A stretch of 23,296 bases of DNA from Folioceros fuciformis (lineage: Eukaryota > Anthocerotophyta > Anthocerotopsida > Anthocerotales). The stretch covers positions 24,328 through 47,623 of the forward strand of contig JBNGIO010005954.1 of NCBI GenBank assembly GCA_049999805.1. Direction: 5' to 3'. Each line of letters opens with the position of its first letter. The first letter of the stretch is position 1. A program made the translations under genes and the position numbers. Positions 1-8,977 of the stretch are shown in pieces. Under the pieces are notes generated by a model. That model was not told the DNA's origin. It did no database searches and saw only the letters and a program-made list of their open reading frames with translations.

Positions 1-858
1 AAATTTATGGGAGAATTTGATGAATTTTTAAATGAGTACCTTATTGATCATAGCTTAACTTCAAGAAATCACCCAAAGGCTGATGGTTTAGCAAAAAGAA
101 TGGTACAGACATGTAAGAGTGCTTTGAGGAAATATTGTCTGGTAATGGACAAGAGTGAGTGGGATAGGATGTTACCATTTCTTGCGATGGGTTATAGGAT
201 AAGTAGGCAAGCATCGCTGGGAAAGTTTTCACCGTACATGTTGTTGTTTGGGCGTAGACCACATTTATCTGGGATGTTAGAAGACAAGGTGAATGCTATA
301 GTGGATTTGGATGATACTAATAAGTGGTTAAAGATAGTCACGCATAGAGCGGAGTTGTTTAGAAAGATAATGCCTATGGCAATGGATAATCTATTAATAG
401 CTCAACATAGGGATGAGCTAAGATATAGGAAAACAAGGAGTGGACATTTCAGGCCCAAGGTGAAAAAGCTTGAAGTTGGAGATTATGTATATTTGTAGAG
501 GAAGACGATGACAACAATTGATACAAGTGCGAGTAGGATAATATTAAGGGTGAGAAGTGTGAAGTTGAATGGAATCTTGGAGTTGGAGGGAAAGGATGTT
601 ACAACTTGTTTGAAACACATGAAAAATTGTGCATCATGTCATTTACCTCACATGAATCCGATAATTGATGTGCAAGCTTTTGTGCCGAGGAAGGGATTTG
701 CTTGTACAGGTTGTGGAGATTATGGAGGTGATCATTGCATGTTGTTGTGTGATAGGTGCAATGATGGGTGGCATACTTTTTGTTTGGAGCCTCCACTAGA
801 AGCAGTGCCAAGTGAGTAGTGGTTTTGTCCAATGTGTGTAGCGGTTGATACATTGTGA
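1..858 (+). pseudogene. Ty3/gypsy polyprotein 3' end: integrase plus PHD finger (broken)
   Basis: This is the C-terminal end of a retrotransposon polyprotein, cut by the window edge. The frame from base 1 reads as a gypsy integrase core end (motif SRNHPKADGLAKR, then ALRKYC, SRQASL, FSPYMLLFGR) and the integrase C-terminal region (AQHRDELRYRKTRSG, VGDYVYL). In the same frame comes a C4HC3 PHD finger (703-837): CTGC, LLCDRC, a His four residues on, C two after that, and a final FCPMC, so all eight zinc ligands are present. The frame ends at TGA 856-858. It is non-functional as it stands: TAG stops lie at 496-498 and 817-819, and the integrase catalytic Glu expected in the DGLAER-type motif is Lys (codon 94-96). 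A PHD finger could read histone marks and guide integration, as chromodomains do in chromoviruses; that role is inferred. Confidence 0.85.
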
Positions 859-935
859 AGGCCAGTATGTTCATCGTGTATGTATGTTGATGAAAAGTTT
901 GTTAATCTGGCTTACCAACGAAAGATGGTCAGCAG

Positions 936-949
936 ATTAAGGGGGGGAG
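936..949 (+). other. Polypurine tract of the PHD-type gypsy element
   Basis: A purine run with seven consecutive G lies about 80 bases after the polyprotein stop and directly before TGAAGATG. This is the expected layout for the plus-strand primer of reverse transcription next to a 3' LTR. Confidence 0.6.
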
Positions 950-1395
950 TGAAGATGTTGCAGCGAGGGAGAAGGAGTAGAGGATAGCTATTCCTTTCGT
1001 TGATCTCGTGTGTAACAAACCACCAAAGAGTGGCAGGATGACTAGTAGCCTTGGTATGCACGACGGAGAGGAGCATCCAAGGGGAGGCATCCAAGAATTA
1101 TTAGTGTGATCATTGTACTCACATCGAGGGAGGAGGAGTAGAGATAAGCTACTCCTTTCGTCGATCTCGTGTGTAGTAAACCACCAAAGAGTGGCAGGAT
1201 GACCAGTAGCTTTGGTATGTACGACGAAGAAGAAGCATCCAAGGGGAGGCATCCAAGTGCACTGTTGACAAGAATATATGCGTATATCATATAGGGGCTA
1301 GCCACCCCATATACACATGAATGCGTGCTATATATATACATAATATATATGAGTGTTTAGAGACGTCTGGGGTTAAGTTCAGATGTTGAGGAGCA
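950..1395 (+). mobile_element. Probable 3' LTR (partial) of the PHD-type gypsy element
   Basis: Starts with TG right after the polypurine tract. It contains the 161-bp-period duplication and an AT-rich TATATATATACATA stretch near 1330-1350 that could hold a TATA box. The right boundary is not visible because copia coding sequence appears by about 1400, so the end given is approximate. No partner LTR lies in the window to confirm it. Confidence 0.45.
964..1257. repeat. Tandem duplication, two ~132-bp copies at 161-bp period
   Basis: Copy 1 (964-1095) and copy 2 (1125-1257) both begin CGAGGGAG and end AGGGGAGGCATCCAAG. They share the core CCACCAAAGAGTGGCAGGATG and differ by scattered substitutions and a one-base indel. 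A unique spacer of about 29 bases separates them. The duplication sits inside the presumed gypsy LTR, where repeated modules often form enhancer-like U3 blocks. It explains the three overlapping minus-strand open frames here, which are not genes. Confidence 0.9.
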
Positions 1396-1509
1396 AGACC
1401 TTTGAAGCACGACAAAGTTCACACCAGTCAGAACCCTGCAGATATTTTTACCAAGGGGCTCTCTACGGAGCAATTCGCACAAGCTCAAACACTCATGGGC
1501 ATGAGGTAG
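1396..1509 (+). pseudogene. Ty1/copia RNase H C-terminus (fragment)
   Basis: The frame ending at TAG 1507-1509 reads KVHTSQNPADIFTKGLS and then EQFAQAQTLMGMR. This is the conserved end of plant copia RNase H (…NPADIFTKxL…), the last domain of the Gag-Pol protein. Upstream codons (LKHD) still fit weakly and then homology is lost in the gypsy LTR-like DNA, so only about 37 codons remain. A polypurine tract and LTR-like sequence follow at the usual spacing, which supports the call. The rest of the element is absent, implying 5' truncation or nested insertion. Confidence 0.85.
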
Positions 1510-1540
1510 ACCACTCTCCTATGAAGGTAAATTGGCCTTT

Positions 1541-1551
1541 AAGTAGGAGGT
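1541..1551 (+). other. Copia polypurine tract
   Basis: AAGTAGGAGG lies 31 bases after the copia stop codon and directly before TTGTAGGG, the expected place for the plus-strand primer next to the 3' LTR. Confidence 0.5.
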
Positions 1552-2150
1552 TGTAGGGTTATTAAAGCACAATGTGCTTAGACTAATATGCTTAGTCTAA
1601 GATTAGTGGCTAGTTTGTCAATAGGATCGACTCCAGTCTATGTGCAAGTGTAGGAGAGGAGAGGAGAGAAGATGAGAGGGTGGTATTGGTGATCACAACC
1701 AAAAACAATACACATCACCATTGTCTTACTATGGAAGTCCGAGGTCTCCATTTAAGTAGTACATTTAGGGGTACACAACTTCAAGGTTCAATATGGGATA
1801 ATCTACACTATCCTAAGTTCACTAATAACTAAAACTATTCTAGTATGAACCCAACCGGGATAACTAACACCACATGAGTTTAACTCATATAGAGCTCGAT
1901 AACTCAACATAATTAAGTATCATTTGTTTAGATTAGCTTAAGCTAATTTGTACGAAGCTTCTTGTACAGCTTCCTGTGCACTTCTTGTGAAGCTTCCTTA
2001 GGAGCTCTTCTAAAGGGTATAAATACCCATGTGAGCTCCCTTGCAATACAGACACTGAGAGTATGAGACCTCTCTCTCTCCTCTCCTCCTTGCTTCCTCT
2101 TCTCCTCCTTCACCATGGGGCTCCTCTAGTGATCCTTCAGTCCTTTTGTT
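1552..2150 (+). mobile_element. Probable copia 3' LTR
   Basis: Begins TGTAGGGTTA after the polypurine tract. A good TATA box (TATAAATA, 2018-2025) lies about 465 bases in, followed by a pyrimidine-rich stretch (CTCTCTCTCCTCTCC and similar, about 2070-2113) like an R/U5 leader. The right end is uncertain because no clear CA terminus or target-site duplication could be fixed, and no copia primer-binding site follows. It looks like the 3' LTR of the element whose RNase H end is just upstream. Confidence 0.55.
2018..2025 (+). promoter_or_regulatory. TATA box of the copia LTR
   Basis: TATAAATA within GGGTATAAATACCC sits in the middle of the presumed LTR, with a pyrimidine-rich leader downstream as in transcribed copia LTRs. 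Whether it is active is unknown. Confidence 0.5.
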
Positions 2151-2162
2151 AGCCAGACCGAC

Positions 2163-3493
2163 TTGGGATCTGTCGAGTTGACGGCAGAGACACCCGACTC
2201 CACAACAAAGGTGGTAACGCTAGCCAAGACTAGGGCTAATGGCAATCAGAAGGTGCAAGAGAAAGAACCTCTAGCTCCCATGAAGACAAAAGGCTCAATA
2301 GGCGGGAGTGTCACAACGATGGAACCTGGGGACAAGACTGCTGGGATGGTAGGAGAGGTTGGGTTCCTACAGGTGGTCAGGGACTCGCTAGTTGTTCACC
2401 ACTTGGTAACCAAACCCGGGGTGTTGAAGATGCTACAAAGTTTGGAGACAGGAGCCATCCCAAGGTCAAAGGAGGCACCTGTCGGGACGTTAGAACTAGG
2501 AGAGCACAAGGCATCTGACGACACGGAGGAGGTGATCAACCTGATGTTGGAGGAGTACCAGCAGGAGGTAGAGGATCTTAAGCGCACCTTGCTAGAAGGC
2601 AAAGGGGGCAAGAGGAAGCTCTGGGAGAGGTGGCCAAGTTGTCTTAAGAGCTGAGATAAAGGACCCCACAATGTGAGGGAGCTCAAGGGGAGCTCACGTC
2701 TCTGCGACAAGAGTTGGGGAGAAAGATGTCAGAAGTAGAGGCCAGAAGACAAGAGGCAAAAGCTCGCTACCGAAGGATGGTGGACAGAGGCCAGTTTATT
2801 AGGAAGAAGAGAGTGCAGTTGGATTTGGCCTAACAATGACGCATCAAAGAGGAATGGGAGCGAGGGGCTAAGGAGAATGTTGGCTTGAGGATTCAACTCA
2901 CGAAGGCTATTATGGAGAGGGATGCCCTAAGAGAGAAGGTGGGAGAGGATCAGCTGGTGGAAGAAATGGAAGACCTGGTTTGCCAGAACCAGCGATTACA
3001 GACACAGTTGTATGGGAGGATAGCCAAATTTTCGGAAGAAATGAAGTTGTTGTTGGAGGAAAGGTGTTACAGGAGGAAGAGGAGACTGCTGTAGGGCATT
3101 GGAACCTCAACCATAAGATTTGGGGGAGGAAGAAGAGGAAGATCTGACCAATGGGGGTAGGGCAAGCCAACAGATGTGGAATGCACATCTGACAGACAGG
3201 AGATCTTAGGAACACTTGACCCCAAGACGGAAGCTAACTTGGATCTGTCACTTGTGTTGCCTACAGGACAAGAGGAGTCTCCTCCTCCTATGGCTTTGGA
3301 GAGTAGCCCAACAACTGCATACCAGACAACAACAAGAAAGAGACTAGCTGATGAGGTGATAGCACCTCAGGATGAGGAGGATAATTGCAGCAAGCAGAAG
3401 ATTAGAAGGTTCCCTCCCAATGACACAGTTGGTAGAGGAGTGTCACTGAGTCGAGGAGCTGGTAGAGGAGTGGGGTCGGACCCCACTGTTTAG
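2163..3493 (+). pseudogene. Broken coiled-coil gene, unknown function (probably element-borne)
   Basis: I do not recognise this protein. One frame runs 2163-2654 with no supported ATG at its start: a Thr/Lys/Gly-rich head, then an acidic helix (INLMLEEYQQEVEDLKR). A frameshift moves the message to another frame from about 2690, which reads on with in-frame stops at about 2831-2838 and 3092-3094. The middle (about 2690-3090) is a charged helix with heptad-like Leu, Glu and Lys (SLRQELGRKMSEVEARRQEA; LREKVGEDQLVEEMEDLV). The last part (3176-3493) is Pro/Ser/Thr-rich, with a basic patch KQKIRR and RG repeats near the C-terminus. The length (about 440 codons) and shape would fit a structural Gag-like or accessory protein of a plant element. 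It starts right after the copia LTR, so it may belong to a different, truncated element. Confidence 0.5.
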
Positions 3494-4690
3494 ACTTAGT
3501 TTATGTTGGCTTGTACTGATTGGGCCTAAATGGTAGGCCCATTAAGACTTCTAGCACCATGTCATTTGCTAGGCAAGCCTAGATTAGTGAGCCAAGAGGT
3601 TCATTGATTTAGTTTACTTCTCATAGTATTGACCTAAAGAGAGAGAGCATGAGGAGAGAGAGGAGCTCCTATAAGGCTAGGAGAGTCCCCTGAACTCATT
3701 TTGTCATTTGCCACCCTTTGGTCTTTGGCTCTTGCTTCATGAGCTTCAGATGTTTCTTGTTTTAGTTGAGTGATGTGGTTGACACCTCGTTTCCCTTTCC
3801 AGCCAGATGTTGCTAAGTCTCAGTTGTTGGATGTGGATGAGGTTGGGGATTGCTGGCTGATGGTGCAAGTGTCCATGGTTGCTATCCTTATTGTTCCCTT
3901 ATGCTGGTCTTGCTAGTGTGTTGCCGGCCTAGGAGACCTGGTGTCTGATAGGAGGTAGGGGCAGGTTCCATCAATCTGCAGGGTAGCGTAGGAGAGTTCT
4001 AACCCGTGGAGGCGAGAGCAAGTAGAGGAGTAGGTATGGGAGAATAGAGGAGTAGAGGTGAAGGTCGTTGTAGTGTTCAGAGTTGTAAGTCACCGAGAGT
4101 GCTCAGGACTTGGAAGGAGCCTAAGGCTATGTGTGGAGTCTACATGGTAAATAGATCCCTTGGAAAAATGGTATTGTTTGTATTTTTTGAGTTTTGGTTG
4201 AATTCCATGAGGAAGTAGTTAGGAAATTAGGCTAGGCAGGTCGGTCAGGAGCTAGGTAGTGGTTGTGGGCAAAAGGTGAACGACTAGGTTGTTCCTTGGG
4301 TCGGGGGTGCGTAGAACCCTAGGGCTGTGCGTGTGAAGGCGAGTCGGGGTTTCTTGGGAGGTGCAGGTGGAATCTAGGGACAGTGATGGGGATGTCGGGC
4401 CATTGCACCCGATGCACTGGCTGGACAAGACCACGGGAGTGCTGCCCTTGGCAAGGGCGCGGGATGCCGTTACTTGCTGCATTCACTCTGTCGGCCTAAG
4501 GCCCAGACTCAGGGTAGCGAGAGCGGGAGCATGGAGCGCCGCTACGGGGTGCTGGGGGCTAGGAGAACCTGTTGGCAGGGATTACTGGTGCGGCTAGAGG
4601 GTGCACGGGGATCTGCCGGGCAGAGGGTGGTGATGTCTAGCAGTGTGGGCTGACGTGAGCTTATGGTGTTGTAGATGCCGCCGCCGTTGT
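3494..4690. other. No gene seen; decayed intergenic DNA
   Basis: No reading frame here has coding character. The left part (about 3487-3800) starts TGTTTAGACT after a purine-rich stretch and has TATAAGG near 3671, so it could be a worn LTR, but there is no partner to prove it. GC content climbs to the right and grades into the GC-rich block. Confidence 0.5.
3521..3541. repeat. Perfect 8-bp inverted repeat (TGGGCCTA / TAGGCCCA)
   Basis: TGGGCCTA and its exact reverse complement flank a five-base loop AATGG. TGGGCC is also the core of the plant site II (TCP-type) promoter element, here in both orientations. It lies inside the possible worn LTR, so it may be a promoter relic or a chance hairpin. 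Confidence 0.45.
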
Positions 4691-4694
4691 GGAG

Positions 4695-4722
4695 GCTCAA
4701 GCTCAAGCTCAAGCTCAAGCTC
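4695..4722. repeat. Hexanucleotide microsatellite (GCTCAA)4.7
   Basis: Four perfect GCTCAA units and a partial fifth. Read in one frame it gives alternating Leu-Lys and on the other strand Leu-Glu. No gene here is supported. Confidence 0.95.
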
Positions 4723-4989
4723 GTACCTGAGTACCTTTCGGGAGACGTTGTAGGCAGCAAATTGGTGATGGGGATGGATGGAGTACCTGGCATGCTTGGC
4801 CACCATTCTCTTGGCTGTGGCAATCGTGTCTCTCACATGGTACCCGACAAGCCTCCGGAAAGCTGGGGCATGCCCTATCCCGGGGCAGGCTAGAACGGTG
4901 GCTCCGGGAAGGACGCTATCAGCGTTGTCGAAGCCTGAGCAAGAGCCGGAAAGGGAGCGGGATGGGCTGTCCTGGCTAATGCGGTAGGG

Positions 4990-6240
4990 CGTCAGCCGAA
5001 GCCTGATGGCTGGCTCCGGTGGAGGCCCCAGTCGAGGGCAGGGCGCTCCGGGCGGTGGCAAGTCGGAGCGAATCTATGGCAAGCCGGGCGGATTTATGGC
5101 AAGCTGGATCGGTAGGAAGGCGCGCTGACATCCATGGCGGGCTGGTGGTGGATCTAGGCAAGTCAGGCTGGCTGTAGGTAGACCGGACCCAAGCAGGTAG
5201 GGCACCCCGGGCTGTGGCGTGATCCAAGTGGCTGGCTGGCTGCCAAGCATACAGACAGAGCCAGGCATATGGGCTAGGCGGCACATCCACAGCGGGGGCA
5301 GGCTGGCTAGCAACAGGTAGGCGGCCCAACAGCCTAGCCTAGCAGCAGCAGCCAACATACGGCCTAGTAACGGCAGCAGGCAAGGCGAGGGGCTGGCTAG
5401 CAGAATCCAGGCCAGGTGGGCGGCGTCGCGCCCAGGTAGCATCCAGGCTAGTTGATGGCTGGCGGGGGGCTAGCTGGCGGCCTGGCTGTAGGCGGATCCA
5501 GGCAGCGGCTTGGTCGAATCGCCAAGCAGGCCGCTGGTCGGCCACAGGTTGGCCGGGCAGGTTAGCTGGCGGTCTGACATCCAGGCAGTGGCTGCAGGAG
5601 CTAGATCTAGGCATGCCGGTGGACAGCGGATCCAGGCAGCTAGGCAGGCTGGCTGGATCGTGGCCAGTCGGCGGGCTGGCTTAATCGCAGCCATGCAGGA
5701 GACAAGCCGGTGGATCGGCTATTATCAAGGATGGCTAGCTAGTCGAGGGCGGGGCGGAGCATGCCGGCTTACTGGCCGGCAGTAGGCAGGATGGCCATAT
5801 TGGCAACTAGTAGGAGGGCACCTCGGGCTCAGCAGGCGGCGAGCAGATTGGTGGTTGGCTGGGGTGGATCTAAGCCAGGCCGGGGCGGAGCTAGGATCCA
5901 CACTAGTGGACTAGCTGGCTGGTTAGTAGCAGGCATGAGGTTGCGTAGGCCGAGGGCCGGGGCCCATATGGGTTGGCTAGATCGGCACGTAGGCGGGCAA
6001 GTGGATTGGGGATGGAATTGCGGGGAGACTCGGCAAAATCCAGGCAACTCTTGTTTGCGTGCTTGTGTTTTGGGTGCCGATCAAGAAGGCTGAATTGCGG
6101 TTGCGCAGACAGGCAGACTAGTTGGTCAGGAAGCAAGCAGGCCAGGTTGGATCGCAGCAGGCTGGCAGACAAGCAGGCATCAAGGTGGCACTTGCAAGAT
6201 CAAGCTAGGGTTGAGCCAGGGGACCTCTGTAGGTAGCTCC
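4990..6240. repeat. GC-rich, G-biased degenerate repeat block
   Basis: About 1.25 kb dominated by variants of GGCTGGC, CAGGCAGG and GATCCAGGCAGC, with G far more frequent than C on the plus strand. An exact 15-mer (GCGGATCCAGGCAGC) recurs at 5492-5506 and 5626-5640, 134 bases apart, and GGCTGGCTGG recurs many times. The period is too worn to fix by eye. It reads like an old minisatellite or satellite. The many open frames on both strands (Arg, Ala, Gly, Pro, Trp-rich) come from the low incidence of stops in such DNA and are not genes. Confidence 0.7.
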
Positions 6241-7136
6241 ATGCCTTCCTATTGGTGTTTGTGAACCACAACGAGACAGTTGTGGAGAGGCCAAAATACG
6301 GCTTTGTCATCTGGGTGCAGACCATACCCTATACATGACAGGTGAAACTGCTTGTCATTGTGCCGAGTTATGCATGCATGGGGCGAGCAGCATTGATGGA
6401 GAGCAAGCTGCTGGTGGTTAGTGAACACTTGTCTAAGGACTAGGTTGTCATATTGGAGGGCTATGGGTGGACAAGAGGCAGTGGCATTGGAACGTTGCTA
6501 AACTTCTATGATCATGTTGTACATGATTACCACAGGGGGAAGGTGGAGTAGTAGCAAGGGATTTTGTTGTGGCTATGCCCCAGCTGGATGAGGATTTGCT
6601 GAGGATGCTACTAATGATTTTGTAGTGGGTAACCAGAAATGAGTTTGATGATTCCGTAGGGAGAAACTAGTCATGAGTTCCAAAAGGCTAGCTGGTGGGT
6701 TCTCATAGGTCAAAGTTAGGGTTAGGGTTCTGGCGAGTGTGAGGGATCTTTTTGAGCGTGGGAGGGATGCTGACCTTGTTAGGCAATGATGGGGGTTCTT
6801 GGCCAAGATAGTACAAGGGGCCAGGCCTGTCATTGAGGAGGGGGCAGTCTTTTGGTGTGATACCCCTTGTCCCTTATGTGCAGGTTGCCCCATTAGGACG
6901 CTGATTTGGCGTGAGAGTGCACCTTGGGCTTGATCCCCTTGCCACTAGGAGGACGTGGTGGATCCCTAGGTTGCCAAGATCTGTGTGTGTGGCCAGATTC
7001 GCGGTTGCTGATCCTTTTTGCATGCTGGCTGAGGTGCCTTGACTCCCTAGGTGGGTTTCCAAGGTAAGGATTACCAGGCTGTGAGCCAAGGAGGCTATCC
7101 AGCCCAAGACTTCACATCTCTGCCTTAAGGCTGCAA
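6241..7136. other. Non-coding stretch, possibly 3' internal region of an LTR element
   Basis: No coding sequence is recognised. The stretch ends in a polypurine tract followed by an LTR, so it may be the non-coding 3' internal part of a Tat/Athila-like element. It contains a short GTTAGGGTTAGGGTT (6715-6729), too short to call telomeric. Confidence 0.35.
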
Positions 7137-7147
7137 GTAGGGGAGGG
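7137..7147 (+). other. Polypurine tract left of the LTR
   Basis: AGTAGGGGAGGG directly precedes TGTTGTG. This is the signature of the left edge of a 3' LTR, although the same LTR has a primer-binding site on its right. Confidence 0.5.
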
Positions 7148-7567
7148 TGTTGTGTTGCAAATTCCAGGGTTGGAGAGTTGTGTTGCCCATTTCAGGGTGC
7201 TAAAGATTGGAGATTAGGTTGAAGATTGGTGCTAAAGACTGGAGATTGGAGCTGAGGTTGAAGCTTGGGGCCAAAGATTGGAGATTGGAGCTGGGGTTGG
7301 AGCTTGGCGTTGGGGGTAGGAGTTTCTATTTCAGTCGTTGGGGTAGTTGGTGCTAGGAATAAATCTACATAGCAAGATCTAACTGCTGTATTTGCTGTTA
7401 GGTTTAGGTAGGGGCTGGTAGGTAGGATCCTGTTAGTGCGTTAAGGTAGTTTGGTTGATTGCCTTGGCACGAGATCACTCCCTTGGGAACGGATCTCAAG
7501 ACTGCAACAACAATAAGGGCTAATGTGGACCTTTTGGTGACTCTTGGGTTGAAAGAGCCACTCCACA
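7148..7567 (+). mobile_element. LTR of a Ty3/gypsy (Tat/Athila-like) element
   Basis: About 420 bases starting TGTTGTG and ending CCACA, with a tRNA-Asp primer-binding site three bases later. It therefore serves as the 5' LTR for the gag to its right. Inside are three worn direct copies of a 32-39 base unit (starting 7199, 7231 and 7270) with the core AAAGATTGGAGATTGGAGCT. No second copy of the LTR was found downstream, so the element is incomplete. The termini are set by the flanking primer sites and the TG…CA ends, not by comparing two LTRs. Confidence 0.6.
7199..7308. repeat. Three worn tandem copies inside the LTR
   Basis: Units begin GCTAAAGATTGG (7199), GCTAAAGACTGG (7231) and GCCAAAGATTGG (7270). 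Each runs into GGAGATT…GGTTGAAG or GGTTGGAG. The first copy is short by about seven bases. Confidence 0.75.
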
Positions 7568-7570
7568 TTT

Positions 7571-7587
7571 TGGCGCCATTGCCGGGG
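7571..7587 (+). other. Primer-binding site, tRNA-Asp type
   Basis: TGGCGCCATTGCCGGGG is complementary to the 3' end of plant tRNA-Asp(GUC) (which ends …CGGCAACGGCGCCA) apart from one base (A for G at 7578). Plant Tat/Athila gypsy elements commonly use this primer. The site fixes the orientation of the element and the end of its LTR. Confidence 0.85.
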
Positions 7588-7778
7588 AGTGTCATTGTTG
7601 TCAAGGCATAGAGGGGACTAACATGATAGTGTGTACAGCACATTAGGTGAGGAGACTAACCTGGATAGGGGAGCGTACGGGGTGAGGCTGGAAGGGTTGA
7701 TGGATGCCCCGTATAGGAGCTGAAGATTTCAACTCCACCTGTGAAGAGGGATCTCAAGCAAGGAGGCAGCAGTAAGCA

Positions 7779-8977
7779 GTGGAGCGTGGGAAAAGGGCTG
7801 TAGAGAGGGAGCTGAGGAGGTCACAACCAGGCCACACACTAGCTGAAAGGGCTGGCAACTGGTTGATCTTGGGGGGTCCAATCTTGTTGGGGCAAGATCC
7901 CCCATTTTCAGCTGTTGGAGGGGAGCCTAGGCTAGGGCAACCTAACCCAAATTTGCTTCTTGGCTCCCATCCTAGTCTTGCGCAGGTGATTGGGAGTGTA
8001 GGTGTTGAAGTGTCCAGCAACATCAGCCCAATCCTAGCTGCTGGACCTACAACGGCGGTTGTGGGTGTAGGCACCATGGCAGTCCCAGCTCCTGTTGCAA
8101 TGTCCACCAAGTAGTTGTACCCTTTGTATGGGGAGAAGAAGGGGTATGAGGATCTGGATAAGTTTGTGGAGTGGTTTGAGCAGCTGACCATTGCTAATCA
8201 GGAATCTGCGGACGCGTAGCACACCCAATTGTTCTATGGAGTGCTTTGTGGAGGGCCTGCCAAGTGGTACCGGAGGGAGTACCTTAAGTCCGGCACTCTT
8301 CCAGTAACCTTTGATGTGCTAAAGATGACCTTTTGTGAGAGGTTTAGGGGATAGATGTAGAGGGCTATGTGCTGTCTAAGTTGGAGTCCTTGAGGAGGAG
8401 AAGGAAGGAAACCCTACAGGCCTATGTGGAGAGGCTTCATAGCCTGCGAGACCATTGTGGGCCTCATTCTGACTTGCAGGCTATCCAGTGGTTTGCTGGT
8501 GGCCTAGGGTCCAAGATGGGGGGCCATGTGAAGCTGTTTGCAGAGAAGGACGTGGACAAGGCCATCAAGGCAGCCCTCAACTATGAAGAATCCCACCCTT
8601 GGGGCAAGAGGAAATCCAAGAAGGAGAGGGAAAGGGTGAAAGAGAAGGATGGGAAAAAGAAGTCTAGGAAAGGGAAGGAGAAGAAGGACTCATGCTCCTC
8701 GGATGAAGACTCCTCCGAGGAGAGTGATTTTTTAGAAGGATCAACATCGGGAAGTTCTTCATCTTCAGCGGAGGATAGCATGGAAGAGGAGTCCTTGGAG
8801 GACAAGGCTTCCAAGAAGAGGAGGAAGCCTTTCTTGGTAGCTGGGTCCTCTTGGCTCCAATTTTGCAGCAAGATTCCCCTCTTCTTGAAGGTTTTATCTC
8901 AGGCGTTGAGGAGGGCACTTTCCCTTTATAAGTATCTCTTAGGCAAGCGAGAATTCTTTACCTTTGGAAGCTCGTGA
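7779..8977 (+). pseudogene. gag: Ty3/gypsy gag (frameshifted)
   Basis: Gag polyprotein remnant that would form the particle shell. The first frame (from about 7779; true ATG not identifiable) is a Pro/Gly/Val-rich head. It runs past a TAG (8112-8114) into the retrotransposon gag domain: KFVEWFEQL, GGPAKWYREYL, TFDVLKMTFCERF. A further TAG lies at 8217-8219. A small indel near 8350 shifts the rest into a second frame, open to 8977: LSKLESLRRRRKETLQAYVE, RLHSLRDHC, DVDKAIKAAL. The tail (about 8600-8830) alternates Lys/Arg/Glu with Ser/Asp/Glu runs, and no CCHC zinc knuckle is visible. It lies in the right place behind the tRNA-Asp primer site. No protease, reverse transcriptase or integrase follows, so the element is truncated. 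Confidence 0.8.

Noticed and set aside
912-1341. Three overlapping minus-strand frames with repeated LLVILPLFGGLL-type segments
   Set aside because: The repetition comes from the 161-bp DNA duplication inside an LTR; not a protein family.
4252-6236. Many open frames on both strands in the GC-rich block
   Set aside because: They overlap in several frames, are Arg/Ala/Gly/Pro/Trp-rich and follow from low stop density in GC-rich repeats. No motif or homology seen.
6715-6729. GTTAGGGTTAGGGTT, telomere-like
   Set aside because: Only about two units and not the usual plant TTTAGGG. A similar CCCTAACCCTAA at 22745 is equally short; both fit chance.
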